Positions 27,442 through 37,883 are shown, numbered from the stretch's first letter. The stretch is DNA of 64,000 nucleotides from Providencia sp. PROV188 (GCF_027595165.1 NZ_CP097292.1:62001-126000), one strand, 5' to 3'. Numbers and translations are program-made. The notes: generated by a model from the letters alone, not told the origin.

Positions 27442-28007
27442 ACGATTCGTGATTGTTGTTTAGCCAGTTTTTGAATACGTTTCAACGTATCGGCGACATC
27501 CAACTCGGTGACAGTGCCATTCGGTTGACCGTCTTTATCATAACGTGCCGCGCCAGGCATAATCGTGGTGCGGTATTTCACACTGTGGCTAATGGTCGCA
27601 AGGCTGCGTTTCAGCTTTTTAGTTGAAATCGGCAACTCACGAGCTTTTTTATCCGCAAATAAGGCTTCACGTGTGCCAACCGCCATCGGTCGAAGTTGTC
27701 CATTGGGAAAAAGCTGTGGCCAATAGGCTGAGAGATTCGAAATAGCTTCCTCTAAAGGGAGATGTTTTTTTGGCGGCGTCGGCGGGATCACTTTTTTTTC
27801 TAACCGGATGACAACCGCTTTCTGTTTTTTCGCCGGCGGAGGGGGCACTTTTTTAGACGGTTGCGGTTGCACTGTTTTGGCGGGTTTATGGGGTTTACGC
27901 TGTGTATTGACCACGACCTGTTTACGGCGACGTTGAATAACCAGTTCAGTACTTTCCGACTCTTTTTCTATCGTCGGACGTTTTAACGTCAGTGTTTTGC
28001 GTTCCAT
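27438..28007 (-). CDS. finO: FinO-type RNA chaperone (fertility inhibition)
   Basis: A 189-residue ProQ/FinO-family protein. The N-terminal ~85 residues form a basic, Pro/Lys-rich tail. The folded FinO domain follows: LEEAISNLSAYWPQLFPNG, RPMAVGTREALFAD, LKRSLATISHSVKYR, and GAARYDKDGQPNGTV, all close to F/R1 FinO. FinO protects the antisense FinP RNA from decay and helps it pair with the traJ leader, which shuts down transfer. In F, finO lies after traI and traX; here repA2 lies between traI and finO. A matching FinP-like hairpin is present upstream of the traJ-like gene (59778). Confidence 0.9.
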   Translation of the reverse strand: MERKTLTLKRPTIEKESESTELVIQRRRKQVVVNTQRKPHKPAKTVQPQPSKKVPPPPAKKQKAVVIRLEKKVIPPTPPKKHLPLEEAISNLSAYWPQLFPNGQLRPMAVGTREALFADKKARELPISTKKLKRSLATISHSVKYRTTIMPGAARYDKDGQPNGTVTELDVADTLKRIQKLAKQQSRIV

Positions 28008-28029
28008 TTCAACCTCACACCAAAATCGC

Positions 28030-28713
28030 TTTTATCATCAATGTATTACTAGCAGATTATCATGAAATTTCACCAAAATCACCCAGCCCGAAGGGCTGTA
28101 GACGGCAAATAGAGTGACAGAGAACAGATTAAGGTCAGGGCCGTCGAGACCCGCGTTAGCGGTTACGCACTGTTTAATGCCCCAATCCGCCCCTCGTCCT
28201 GGTTGAGCCAATTAAAATTAACACCGTTATTTTGTTTATTTGACCCTTTGGAAAACGCAGTGAGACGGGCGAGAGGCGTAGCCTCGATGAACGGCTGTAG
28301 CTGCGCGTTAAGGTGGCCATAGGCCAGCTTTACGGGGGCAATGGCACTATGCTGACACCATTATCTGAGCGACCGCCATGTATGGCGTGTAAGCGAAGGC
28401 TTTATTGGGTTTGTCTCTTTAGAGTGTGCGGCTTGAAAAAGCAGAGCCGCAACTCCTTTTATTTAAAAGGACGTTTAGTTCAGAATCTAAAAACGAATTT
28501 AACGATAAAACACCAAACTGATTCGAAGTTAATTGCAGAGAATAAATGCATTCGAAGTTAATAGGGTAAATATCACACAAAAATAGTCGAGCTATCATCG
28601 TTGAGATGAATGCAGAGATTGAATCAACGAATTTTCTGTTCAAAAAACAAGCTCTACAGATTTGGGGCGAACGAGACCACCGCCAGTCAAGGCGGTAAAT
28701 TTAAAGGGGTGAA
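28030..28713 (-). other. Replication origin region of replicon 2 (IncFII-like)
   Basis: The region downstream of the second repA. It shares long blocks with the origin region of replicon 1, e.g. GTGAGACGGGCGAGAGGCG and GCTGTAGCTGCGCGTTAAGG. It also carries the same pair of ATTCGAAGTTAAT repeats 29 bases apart (28521-28533 and 28550-28562) and the CCGCC..GGCGG hairpin after the repA stop. Conservation of these parts between two diverged copies points to origin function. Confidence 0.6.
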
Positions 28714-29652
28714 TTAGGAGTCCGGCAGGTGTTCCAAGTAATGCAGATAGATAGCCTGCCCTTGAATACTTGGATACAAGGCTTTCATTTTCCGCTCAAA
28801 GGCCATGACCGCCGCAATAGGCTGCGTCACCTTCCATGATTCGAAACGACGCCATGCAGCATGTTCGGCGCTTTCTGGCGCTTCCAAACTTTTGGCTAAC
28901 GCTTTCTTTTCCTTTAGGGCTTTGGCTAAATGTTTCTTCTCTTGTTTGAGCGCTTCATCTTTCCCAACCACGAGCGTTTTGAGCTTGTTGAGCAGGTTGC
29001 GAAGTTTATGCTTAGTGTCGAGTGACACCACGTTCGCGCGGGCAAGCCGCAAAACATGTTGGGCGTAGCGTTTTTGGTAGCTCTCTTTTAATCCCTGTTT
29101 TTCCATCCAGCGGCTAAAGCTGGATACGACTTCGCGCAGTTCCGATGCAGAAAACCCGAGTCCATGGAAAAACTCCGGACGAATCCAAATGCGCATCGCT
29201 TTGTATTGTTTGGCCTCGATATCAAAATCGCGGTCAATCACAATGAGGTTAGCGTGTTCCCAGTCACGCAGCGCATGCAATATCGGATCGTAACTTTTAC
29301 GACCACTGTCATAGCGATACAGTTGACCGCACAATTCCGCTAACTTCTCCACGGAGCACATCACTTCAAACAGCGCGTCGCTTTCAGGGTTATAATCGGC
29401 ATAGGCAATCATGGCCATCGCTAACGCGTCAAAGGTTTCCCGACGCTCTGAACGCACGGATATCCGCTGCTTTCGACTATAACGCAGTTGGTAAATATGG
29501 GGGTTTCGGTTCCAGTCGTGGCATTTTAACGCGGCTGCAAAGCGACGCACCGGCACTAATTTCGGTAATTGCCCTAAAAATTTGGGTGCATAATGCCGAT
29601 GAATTTTACCGACGGAACAAGGGACTGCCGAATTTGAGGTAGCATTATTCAT
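28714..29652 (-). CDS. repA: Replication initiator RepA, IncFII family (replicon 2)
   Basis: The second IncFII-family initiator, 312 residues from the preferred ATG at 29652 (an in-frame TTG at 29664 would add four residues). The start is chosen because it overlaps the stop of its 18-codon leader peptide by eight bases, exactly as in replicon 1. It shares KIHRHYAPKFLGQLPKLV, ERRETFDALAMAMIAYADY and the C-terminal YLHYLEHLPDS with the first RepA, with scattered substitutions throughout. Both genes are intact, so both replicons may work. Its antisense RNA loop differs from that of replicon 1. Confidence 0.92.
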   Translation of the reverse strand: MNNATSNSAVPCSVGKIHRHYAPKFLGQLPKLVPVRRFAAALKCHDWNRNPHIYQLRYSRKQRISVRSERRETFDALAMAMIAYADYNPESDALFEVMCSVEKLAELCGQLYRYDSGRKSYDPILHALRDWEHANLIVIDRDFDIEAKQYKAMRIWIRPEFFHGLGFSASELREVVSSFSRWMEKQGLKESYQKRYAQHVLRLARANVVSLDTKHKLRNLLNKLKTLVVGKDEALKQEKKHLAKALKEKKALAKSLEAPESAEHAAWRRFESWKVTQPIAAVMAFERKMKALYPSIQGQAIYLHYLEHLPDS

Positions 29653-29701
29653 GTTTCTCCGCACTTATGTTGTACGGAAGGAGTTGAATTTTGTTGCGCA
29701 T
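29645..29701 (-). CDS. RepA leader peptide, replicon 2
   Basis: The frame MRNKIQLLPYNISAEKHE ends eight bases inside repA. The core KIQLLPYNIS is identical to the leader peptide of replicon 1 while the ends differ, consistent with a conserved role in translational coupling of repA. Confidence 0.75.
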   Translation of the reverse strand: MRNKIQLLPYNISAEKHE

Positions 29702-29757
29702 AATTCTATACTCCCCTCAAGGAGTACAACATACCCCTTGCGGAATTACTCTGATGA

Positions 29758-29805
29758 CCCCTGATAATCTTTTCGTCCCGCCAAGAATGAAGAAGATTAC
29801 AGGGG
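29758..29805 (+). ncRNA. Antisense copy-control RNA hairpin, replicon 2
   Basis: A stem CCCCTG(ATAATCTT) / (AAGATTA)CAGGGG with a loop that reads CTTGGCGGGACG on the repA mRNA strand. It shares the CUUGGCGG loop motif with replicon 1 but differs on both sides. It lies ~55 bases upstream of the leader peptide. The regulator would be transcribed from the plus strand. The remaining ~250 bases up to traI show no gene. Confidence 0.7.
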
Positions 29806-30060
29806 TTTTCTATTTGGGTTCACAGCACATTTTTGTGTGTTACATCCCATCTCTTGCCACCTTTCGGCGTGGCGACCACAAAATCCACATCAATTGTCGG
29901 CTAATCTAGCATTCTATGCGCATCCAAGCAACGTCTTCACGTCAAGACGCGATTTATTCACAATAATTTATGATAAAACTTGAGGTTCGACGCGAGAGAA
30001 AACTAAAAGAAACTGGCGGAAATCGCCGACAATGCGGGTTAAAACAGAAATAACAGAGAC

Positions 30061-33000
30061 TTAATCACCAAACTCACGATCACGAGATTTTTCCATCACG
30101 ATTTCACGCTCTTGCTGACGCAATGCCTCTCGTTGTTGTTGCTGATGTTGGCGCTCAAACTGTACAGCCTTTTCAATGACACGCTCTTTCGCCTCCATGA
30201 AGTCATGTTCGCCTTTGAGTAAGCTGTCACGCTCTTGAGCCATCACCAGTTTCAATTCCTCCTCGTTAAGCTCAGGGGTTTTAGACTCACTACTGGTTTG
30301 TTGACGCAGGGCAGCTTCAGCCTCTTTTAAGGCTTTATCCATCGCCTGCTCCTCGGGGGTTTGCAGGGATTTCGGGTCACTGTTTGCTTTATCGGTTTGC
30401 GTGGCATTCGGATTCGCATAGGCGTTATCCACTTCCCCTTGCGTGATTTTCTCAATCATGGCCGTGTGTAAACGTTCATCGGGATAGAGTTGTACGACTA
30501 CACCTTGTTCGGGTTGTTGCGCCATCGCCCCAAAGGCTGAATCCAAACTGTTCACAATCACGGTTTTCCCGTTTTGACTGGGTTTCACCACGATAAATTG
30601 TGCCTGTTCGCTCCCCAGTAAACGCCCTTCAGCTCGAAGTCCTTGCAATTTATCACCGTCAAGTTCAATCGCTTGTAACATCGTACCTTGAGCTTTACCG
30701 TGGACATCGTAAGCCGGCCACGCGACATGCGGTTCGGGATACTTAGTGGACGGGTAAACAAACTTCCCTTCATGGGTGTCACCCAATCCCATTTGGCGGC
30801 TTAATGCACGACCAATCGCTGTCTCATTAAGCGGTTTCGCATGGTCAAACAGTTGATTACCGACTTTGGCGGCGCGGTCTTGTTCAGCCAATAGCACATC
30901 ATGCGCCGTCTGCCGGTTCCCTGGGTTCTCGATGGCTTTGGTCCATTTATCCAAATCATCACTGTAGGTTTGCACATGCGCTTTCGTACGAGATAACGCC
31001 ACGTATGCATCGCGCAAGGTCGCCAGAGAGCGTCGGTCTCCTGCCACGCCACCAAGGACGATGACAAACTGACTGCTGGTCCCTTGCGCTTTATGAGCCG
31101 TACCGGCATAGCCGTAATCCACGTGTTGGTCAGTCAATGCCCTATTCGGGTCAAGCTCGCGTGACTCATCGCCCTTGGTGATCGTGATTTTCCCATTTTC
31201 GCTGACTTCACTGACCGTCCAGTCACTGTTCATCACGCGTCCGCGCTCTTTGTCGGTACGGGTAAAGCTAATTTTCTCGCCAACCGCGATATGACGGCTT
31301 TCTTGGCGGTAAATACCGATATCCCGTAAGCTACTTTCAAAAGCCGAGAGTAAATGCCCTTTACCTTCTTCATCAACCAGGGTCACAACCCCCTCACTCA
31401 CTCCCGTCTCCGTCACCGCAATCCGATAATACTGCTCTTGAATCAGCGCAATCTTACCGACATGTGCCGCCATCCCAACCGTTGAGAGCAAGGCTTCGGT
31501 GCGGGTGCTTTCACGCACCAAGATTGGTACGTTTCTCCCGCCTTGCAGTTGCCCTTGTTCGACTAGGATTTGATGAATACCGCGATTAAGTTCATCTTTA
31601 TCACGGTTGGTTTGCACCACAATCAGTGTCTCTTTTTGCGCTTCAGCCGTTCGCCCGCGATAGTCATCGAGAATATGTGTAATGACCTTGTCACCTGAAT
31701 TTATCACCGACTGTTCGGGTAATTCCGCCCCCGCTCGACGGGAAACCACATCCGGTGTCACCCGATTCATCGTGTCAATAGCAGTTTGAATATTGCCTGC
31801 TATAATGGCTTCAATGGTCGGACGAAGTTCGGGTCTTTGCCGAACAATTTCTTTCATAATGGCGGTATCAAGGACTGAGCGTTCTTGCGCAAGCGCAAAG
31901 GGCGTTCCACTGTCCACCGATAATAGCTGGGCCGTATCCCCACTGAGCACGCCTCGCCCCCCTCCATGCGCGATGATCTGCAAAACTTCACTTAAATTTC
32001 GGTTGCCGACCATAGAGCTTTCATCGACTAAAAATAGCGTATTTTTAAAATCGAGCGTTTCGCCTTGTTGTTGGCGTTGATTCGCATCCATCAAAAAGGC
32101 ATGCAAGGTTTGCGATTTCACACCAACATCGGCCATTTCCCCAACGGCACGGTGAGTAGGCGCAAGACCTATCACTTCCGGTCGCTGTGCTGCTGGGAGG
32201 GTATCCAACGCCTTGAGAACGGCAGTAAATTGCGTGGTTTTCCCTACCCCAGCATAGCCTTGGATGCCGACAAATTGGTCACGACTGCCTAAAATCAGCT
32301 CAGTTGCCGCTTTTTGTCCCGAGGTTAATCCGTCCAGTTGCGCCTCTGGCACAGACGCCATCAACGGTGTTTGTGTACCTTTACCCGCTAAAATCGTTGT
32401 GAGAATTTGTTTTTCCATCTCCCACGTACTGGCGGCCACATAATGTTGTTGGGCTGCCCCCTTGCCACTGCTCACGGGGATGATGGCTTTTTGGGAAACT
32501 AAGCGGTCAAAAGCGTTTCCCACCGATTGACTGTCGAGCGAGGCGTGTAACGGCAACGCTTTGGCAATCGCATCGATACGCGAGAAAAAAACCTGGCTCT
32601 CTTGCGCTAGCCCCATCCCTTGTTGCAAGGCTTTTTCGGGTTTAGACCATAGCGCGTGTGCCGCATTATCAGCGGCTTGCTCAATGGCTTTCGCATCCTG
32701 CCCCTCTACTCCAACCAATTGACGCGCTTGCTGATAGACTGGAGAACGCGATAAACGACGCTCGGTTTCCATCTTATCCAGTGGCGTATACACGGTAATA
32801 TGCTCACCACTGCGTGCCGCCGTATTGAGTAAGGTCGGCTGTGTATCCCGTGCAGATGCGGCCAATAACACCGTCCCTGTATCGTTAGCCTGTTGCCCTG
32901 GGGCGGTAACATAACCATAATCGGCTTTGACACCCTCCCGTACATCAATACGATGCGTTTTCCCATTGAAATTAATCATGATGGCGTTTGGCATAAAACC

Positions 33001-35187
33001 GGAAACCGTGACAGCGTCACGTGCAGAGAGTTTATTTTGCTTCGCCAGTATCGTTAACCGCTCGCCTTGCTTGATGTCCATCGTTTGGCGCTGATAGGCA
33101 CTCCATTGGCCATCAAATTGCTGTGGCTTCATCACCTGTTTTTGCCCTTGGTCATCGAGCAACGTGACCGAACGGGTTTCAGGCGTCACACGGTCAATGG
33201 TGTAGCGTTCAACCTCTTTTTTGTCCGCATTCCAACGCTCCATCACCATGCCTTCACGGTAGCTGTCGATTTGCTTGCGTGAATAGCTGTCGAGCCACAC
33301 GGGCTTAAGCTGTGTCACCGTCACCGTTTTTTCACTGAGCATGCCGTGCTCGGTGAGCGTTTGCCGAACGGTGTCGGTGACAATTTTTTGCTCACGAACG
33401 CCACTGACCTGTGCGACCACGGGTTTCATGTCACTGTGCAGCTGTGCATAATCCGCCGCCAGTGCCGCATAACGATGATTTTTATCGGGAATATGTGCCG
33501 TTTTCACCGTTAAGACAGCTGAAGCCTCACCTTGAAAACGTGGCACTCCTGCATCTTGCAACGTCGCCAATACGTTTCCCGTGCCTTTGCGCCCACCACT
33601 GTCCATCATGAGCACTTGCACATTGGCAGATTGGGCGCTTTCAAGTAGGGATAAGGCGGATTTCAATGACAGTTTTTCCGCATTGGCAACCAACAAGGTA
33701 CTGTTGGGTTTAAGCGGTTGACTGTCACTCAGGGTCATTTTCGGCACATAAGCAAAACGCTTATCATTGGCAAAGGCTTGACGACTAGTCGTATCAAGGG
33801 TCATCACCGCTACGTCACGCCCCTGTGATTGAGCCATCGTGACACCGTCTAATACCCCGTCTCGTTGCGCTTTACCGAGTCCTTGACTAGCGACAATTGC
33901 AATACTGGGTAACGTATCTGCCACTTTTTCCATGACTGGTGCGAGGGTTTCTGTCCGCGCCTGAAAACTGATGGTACGGTTATGTTGCTTCATGTCGGTA
34001 GCAATTTGTTGTAGCTTCAGCTCGTCCATCAAATGAATAGACGAGGTAAATAGTCCTTTTTTCTCATCCAGTGGGATAAGTTGACGCTGTTCAATCGCCA
34101 CATCGATAGCCTCACGCACCTGCGCTATCATGCCCGCACGAGCTTCCAATCCCCCAAGCGATTTAGCGAGCACTTGGCTGTAGTTCATACTGAGCTGCTT
34201 ATCACTGAGTAGCGCGATGGCATCGGTGACAGCGCGTGTGATATCCGGCAGGATCTCCCGAGGCATGGAACCCGTATCCCCTTTAGCCATGCGCTGCTCT
34301 GCGTCGGCATAAAACTTTTTACGTTCTTCAGGACCAAAGCCATTTTTATCCAAGCGGTCAAACCAGTCGGTTAATAACTCACTTTTTTCAGGGGTTGTTT
34401 TAGCTTGACGAGTATCGAGCGCCGCTACATCACGGGATTTGAGTGAGGCTTCATGCCCCACCGCATCCATAATTTGAGCATGGCGTTGAGAAAAAGGCAC
34501 AACGGGCACACCCACGATTTCCCATAACCCATTTTTTCCTGTTTCATGAGTTTGCATACCAAAGCTTTCTACGCGCTCACGTAAAGCATGGCGGTAGATT
34601 TGCCCTAATGACACTTGCAATGCATAAACAGCCTCACTGAAGCCGCTTTTTTGCTGTGTATCACTGGATAACGTGCGCCACTCGCCATTGTGTTTGGTCA
34701 TGTTCATCACAAGGGCATGCGTATGGACTAAAGGGTCGTGCTCGCGGGATGTATCATGGTTAAATGCCACGATAACCAAGTTTTTGGTCATTTCCAGCGA
34801 GGTTTTGCCTTCAACCATCACCCGCGTTGACGCGAGGCTCTCCACTTCCTTTAGGGCAACCTCGACCGCATGATTGTGCGCGTCAATCATGCGCTTATCA
34901 CCTAGCACTAACCCTAATACAGAAACACTTTTGGGTGCCGAAAACGTTAAATCTTGCCCTTCGCGGTGGACGTTTTTACCGTTTTCCCTGCGCTCTAGAC
35001 TTTGGCCATTGGGTAAGCGCCCCTCCAGGATTTCCCCCAGTTGGTCTTTAGTAACTTCGCCTTCCAGTCCAAGCGATTTCGCACCTTCGCCCATCCAACG
35101 GGCTTCAAGGTTGCCAAGGAAATAATAATTGTCTTCATGGGTATAATAATTTGCCGCATTATTGGCAATCGGTGCAACTGTCATCAT
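30061..35187 (-). CDS. traI: Conjugative relaxase/helicase TraI (MOBF)
   Basis: A 1,708-residue F-type TraI. The start at 35187 is chosen because MMTVAPI matches F TraI (MMSIAQV) and the ATG overlaps the traD stop in TAATG. The relaxase domain (1-~310) has the tyrosines in NYYTHEDNYYFLG, LTFSAPKSVSVLG, and the HUH in DPLVHTHALVMN. The central region holds a degenerate helicase; the active RecD-like helicase has Walker A GYAGVGKTTQ (around residue 990) and LFLVDESSMVGN. The C-terminus is Gln/Glu-rich. TraI nicks oriT, stays bound to the 5' end and unwinds the plasmid. It would act on the nic site at 60932/60933. The gene is intact and ends the tra operon. Confidence 0.96.
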   Translation of the reverse strand: MMTVAPIANNAANYYTHEDNYYFLGNLEARWMGEGAKSLGLEGEVTKDQLGEILEGRLPNGQSLERRENGKNVHREGQDLTFSAPKSVSVLGLVLGDKRMIDAHNHAVEVALKEVESLASTRVMVEGKTSLEMTKNLVIVAFNHDTSREHDPLVHTHALVMNMTKHNGEWRTLSSDTQQKSGFSEAVYALQVSLGQIYRHALRERVESFGMQTHETGKNGLWEIVGVPVVPFSQRHAQIMDAVGHEASLKSRDVAALDTRQAKTTPEKSELLTDWFDRLDKNGFGPEERKKFYADAEQRMAKGDTGSMPREILPDITRAVTDAIALLSDKQLSMNYSQVLAKSLGGLEARAGMIAQVREAIDVAIEQRQLIPLDEKKGLFTSSIHLMDELKLQQIATDMKQHNRTISFQARTETLAPVMEKVADTLPSIAIVASQGLGKAQRDGVLDGVTMAQSQGRDVAVMTLDTTSRQAFANDKRFAYVPKMTLSDSQPLKPNSTLLVANAEKLSLKSALSLLESAQSANVQVLMMDSGGRKGTGNVLATLQDAGVPRFQGEASAVLTVKTAHIPDKNHRYAALAADYAQLHSDMKPVVAQVSGVREQKIVTDTVRQTLTEHGMLSEKTVTVTQLKPVWLDSYSRKQIDSYREGMVMERWNADKKEVERYTIDRVTPETRSVTLLDDQGQKQVMKPQQFDGQWSAYQRQTMDIKQGERLTILAKQNKLSARDAVTVSGFMPNAIMINFNGKTHRIDVREGVKADYGYVTAPGQQANDTGTVLLAASARDTQPTLLNTAARSGEHITVYTPLDKMETERRLSRSPVYQQARQLVGVEGQDAKAIEQAADNAAHALWSKPEKALQQGMGLAQESQVFFSRIDAIAKALPLHASLDSQSVGNAFDRLVSQKAIIPVSSGKGAAQQHYVAASTWEMEKQILTTILAGKGTQTPLMASVPEAQLDGLTSGQKAATELILGSRDQFVGIQGYAGVGKTTQFTAVLKALDTLPAAQRPEVIGLAPTHRAVGEMADVGVKSQTLHAFLMDANQRQQQGETLDFKNTLFLVDESSMVGNRNLSEVLQIIAHGGGRGVLSGDTAQLLSVDSGTPFALAQERSVLDTAIMKEIVRQRPELRPTIEAIIAGNIQTAIDTMNRVTPDVVSRRAGAELPEQSVINSGDKVITHILDDYRGRTAEAQKETLIVVQTNRDKDELNRGIHQILVEQGQLQGGRNVPILVRESTRTEALLSTVGMAAHVGKIALIQEQYYRIAVTETGVSEGVVTLVDEEGKGHLLSAFESSLRDIGIYRQESRHIAVGEKISFTRTDKERGRVMNSDWTVSEVSENGKITITKGDESRELDPNRALTDQHVDYGYAGTAHKAQGTSSQFVIVLGGVAGDRRSLATLRDAYVALSRTKAHVQTYSDDLDKWTKAIENPGNRQTAHDVLLAEQDRAAKVGNQLFDHAKPLNETAIGRALSRQMGLGDTHEGKFVYPSTKYPEPHVAWPAYDVHGKAQGTMLQAIELDGDKLQGLRAEGRLLGSEQAQFIVVKPSQNGKTVIVNSLDSAFGAMAQQPEQGVVVQLYPDERLHTAMIEKITQGEVDNAYANPNATQTDKANSDPKSLQTPEEQAMDKALKEAEAALRQQTSSESKTPELNEEELKLVMAQERDSLLKGEHDFMEAKERVIEKAVQFERQHQQQQREALRQQEREIVMEKSRDREFGD

Positions 35188-37427
35188 TACCATTTCCCCC
35201 AACCGTTATCGTGTTCACGCTCTAAATCAGGTGAAGAACTCACATTTTTTACATGGGGATCCCCCAAAATTTCCTTTTCTTCCTGTCGCATGCGCGTATA
35301 GCTTTCATACAGGTCTTGGGGGTTTTCTTCTGATTCGACGGCGGCACCTAAAACCTCACCCGTTTCAGTATTCACAGTGAGTCCCTCCATCACCACCTCT
35401 CTACCACTCGTGCTATTTATATTGGTCAATGGATCGGTTTGTGTCTCGCTGGAGTCCACTTTGGGCGATGACGTGTCTGAGACTGAGGGCATGGCGGGTA
35501 AAAGCTCTTCAGGCATCCTGTCGTTCAACACCGCATTTTCTACCGTCGTGGTAGCACTCACTTCGGTAGGAATGTCAACGGGTTTGCCGCTAATGAGACC
35601 ATCAATAAAACGTCCCACATTGGCGGGTAAAGTGTCGTGCTTCAGTCGCAACTCAATTTCCGTTTCAATTTCTTGGTCTAAACTGTCATTGATGTTACGC
35701 GGAGTAAATTCAGCGGCGACTGGCTTAATTTTTTCATAACTCATGGCTTGCCTGACAACGGGGTATTGACCGGGTAATGTCAAATAACACGTCAGATCGG
35801 GTAAAGACTGAACATCTGAGTAGTTAACTAAGTCACTGTCTTCTTGTTGTTTACTGAACGAGACCCCATCCCGCACCGTCTCTTTGCCGTAGCTGTATTG
35901 CTCATTAAATCGCCTGATCCGCTCTTGCCCGAGTTGATCTCGCACCCATTTCGCGACACTTTCATCCGGTGAACGAAAGAAAAAACGGGTATTGAGCAAA
36001 TCCATCATGGCATCGGCATAATCCCGACCGTAGGTGTAGTCCAACTGCGGTTTATTCTGAAAACCCAGCGTAAAACACCCACCAAACTTACGGGCCTCTG
36101 ACAATACTTGCGGTAACTCCGGCAACTTATGCAAAGAGGCCAGCTCGTCATAAATGAACCACACTCGCCGCTCTGGGTTTTCCCCCATTTCTAATAGACA
36201 GTTAGCGGCTTGGGCTAACCACATGGAAATCAGCGGTTTTAAGGATTCATGTTGACGGGCATTACTGGTGATCCACAGCCACCCGTGACGTTCTTTTTTC
36301 TCATTAACACTTTTCATCCACTCACGGATAGCAAACGGTTGTTTGCCATTACGTTCAATCCCTTGAAGGTAGCGCAGGGCTTTGACGTAGTTCGTCAACA
36401 CACCTCGGATAGAAATGGCGGTTTTCTCGACCTTCTCTTCCATCAAGTTACTGGCTTCCGTGCCTGCCACATACGCACGTAACGTTTTTAAATCAATGGC
36501 TAATAAAGTCCGTAATAATTTGTTATAACTGCGATTCGAATCCCCCCCTAACTTAGCGGCGACGGCGGTAAAAATGGTTCGCGCAGACCCAGTCCAGAAG
36601 GGATCTTCGGAGGTGCTTTGAGGGATGAGTGTATTCGCCATACTGTCAAAATCGGGTGTCGTTAAGCATTCACGCCACAGATCCCAATTTTCACAGCGGT
36701 CATCCAGGGGATTGAGCAATTTGTCGATATTTTCGTTGTAGTGCTTTTTGACCAACGAACAACCTTTATCAAACACAATCACCATGTCACCGCGTTTACG
36801 CAGTTGAATTAACAGCTTATTAATGGCATTGGATTTTCCTGAACCGGGTGTGCCGTGCATTAAGATATTTTGCACTTCACTGTTCAGTTTCAGTGGTAAT
36901 CCATCAAACGTGATCGGCGAAGCTTCGCGTCGGGCATGCAGCATATTTCGGACCGCTTTAACATCGTCGGTCAGGGTTCGCCCGCCGATAACATCATTAT
37001 GAGCTTGGCGCTGCCCCAAACGATGTAAAAAACGGTAGACAATAAACGCCAAACCAATGACGAAAATAATGGCCCATAAAACAGATAAGCCCAATTCTTG
37101 TAAGACAATATTCCCGGCATAGATCATGTAATCGTCTTTGAGAATGGCCTCGGAGGTAAAACGATAGAGTTGTCCATCAAAACTGACGTCATAAATAGGT
37201 GGCACACGATAAAGGGCTTGTTCCCCGCCAGACATAAAATAGAGCCACCAATATAATCCCCCATTTTTCATTTCTTGAATGGGAACTTTAAAATAAAAAA
37301 TAACAGGGAAAATAAGTAAGAAGAATAGAATAAGCCAAAAGGATATTCGCTTATTCACTTGCATGAACATGCCCAGCATATAGCTAAAGACCTGCCCACC
37401 CTGCGTAATATGCTTGGTTGAACTCAT
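35187..37427 (-). CDS. traD: Type IV coupling protein TraD
   Basis: A 746-residue VirD4/TraD ATPase. Two N-terminal transmembrane segments flank a periplasmic loop (YWWLYFMSGGEQALYRVPP). The RecA-like domain has Walker A LHGTPGSGKSNAI and Walker B VWFIYDELASLHKLP, and ANTLIPQSTSEDPFWTGSAR is close to F TraD. The C-terminal ~130 residues are acidic and poorly conserved, as in F where the tail contacts TraM. TraD links the relaxosome to the secretion channel and pumps the DNA. The stop overlaps the traI start. Confidence 0.95.
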   Translation of the reverse strand: MSSTKHITQGGQVFSYMLGMFMQVNKRISFWLILFFLLIFPVIFYFKVPIQEMKNGGLYWWLYFMSGGEQALYRVPPIYDVSFDGQLYRFTSEAILKDDYMIYAGNIVLQELGLSVLWAIIFVIGLAFIVYRFLHRLGQRQAHNDVIGGRTLTDDVKAVRNMLHARREASPITFDGLPLKLNSEVQNILMHGTPGSGKSNAINKLLIQLRKRGDMVIVFDKGCSLVKKHYNENIDKLLNPLDDRCENWDLWRECLTTPDFDSMANTLIPQSTSEDPFWTGSARTIFTAVAAKLGGDSNRSYNKLLRTLLAIDLKTLRAYVAGTEASNLMEEKVEKTAISIRGVLTNYVKALRYLQGIERNGKQPFAIREWMKSVNEKKERHGWLWITSNARQHESLKPLISMWLAQAANCLLEMGENPERRVWFIYDELASLHKLPELPQVLSEARKFGGCFTLGFQNKPQLDYTYGRDYADAMMDLLNTRFFFRSPDESVAKWVRDQLGQERIRRFNEQYSYGKETVRDGVSFSKQQEDSDLVNYSDVQSLPDLTCYLTLPGQYPVVRQAMSYEKIKPVAAEFTPRNINDSLDQEIETEIELRLKHDTLPANVGRFIDGLISGKPVDIPTEVSATTTVENAVLNDRMPEELLPAMPSVSDTSSPKVDSSETQTDPLTNINSTSGREVVMEGLTVNTETGEVLGAAVESEENPQDLYESYTRMRQEEKEILGDPHVKNVSSSPDLEREHDNGWGKW

Positions 37428-37490
37428 AATAAGAATACTCCGTCGAAATAACGAATAGAGAATAAATAAGAAGAGATGAATAAATCGATT

Positions 37491-37883
37491 TTATTGCATT
37501 AATATATCATCGACTGACTGTTTAGATTTAAGCGCGCAAAATATGATCCCTTGCGCTCGACTCAAATTGTTCATTTTAATATATTCAGAAATATCGACCC
37601 TTATCTTTTTTGAATCCATTTTATTGAGTTCGTTAAGAATGACATCTAAATTAGGAGAGAGAATACCCATGTGATTTAAATATTGACTCACGTTTTTTTG
37701 ATTGGATTGACTCGGATTTTGATAACCAACAACATATTGGCTACAGCCAACTATCACATCTCGTTGAGCAAGATAACATAACGATCCGTCATTTTTTCCA
37801 CTCAACGTGGAAGCAAAAGAAAATTGGGTCGCCAAAAATAAAGATAAAGCAACCCCTACTTTATTCCGTGTTGTTTTTTTCAT
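37491..37883 (-). CDS. Unknown exported protein between traR and traD
   Basis: A 130-residue protein with a signal peptide (VALSLFLATQFSFAS, cleavage likely after FAS). The mature part has four Cys (LCYLAQRDVIVGCSQY, IIFCALKS) that could form disulfides. I do not recognise it. It lies in the slot where F encodes the surface and entry exclusion proteins TraT and TraS, so a role in exclusion or the mating channel is possible but unproven. Confidence 0.55.
   Translation of the reverse strand: MKKTTRNKVGVALSLFLATQFSFASTLSGKNDGSLCYLAQRDVIVGCSQYVVGYQNPSQSNQKNVSQYLNHMGILSPNLDVILNELNKMDSKKIRVDISEYIKMNNLSRAQGIIFCALKSKQSVDDILMQ

Noticed and set aside
30061..35202. TraI starting at 35202
   Set aside because: F TraI begins MMSIAQ, which matches the internal MMTVAP at 35187; that ATG also overlaps the traD stop, so the five extra residues are not native.
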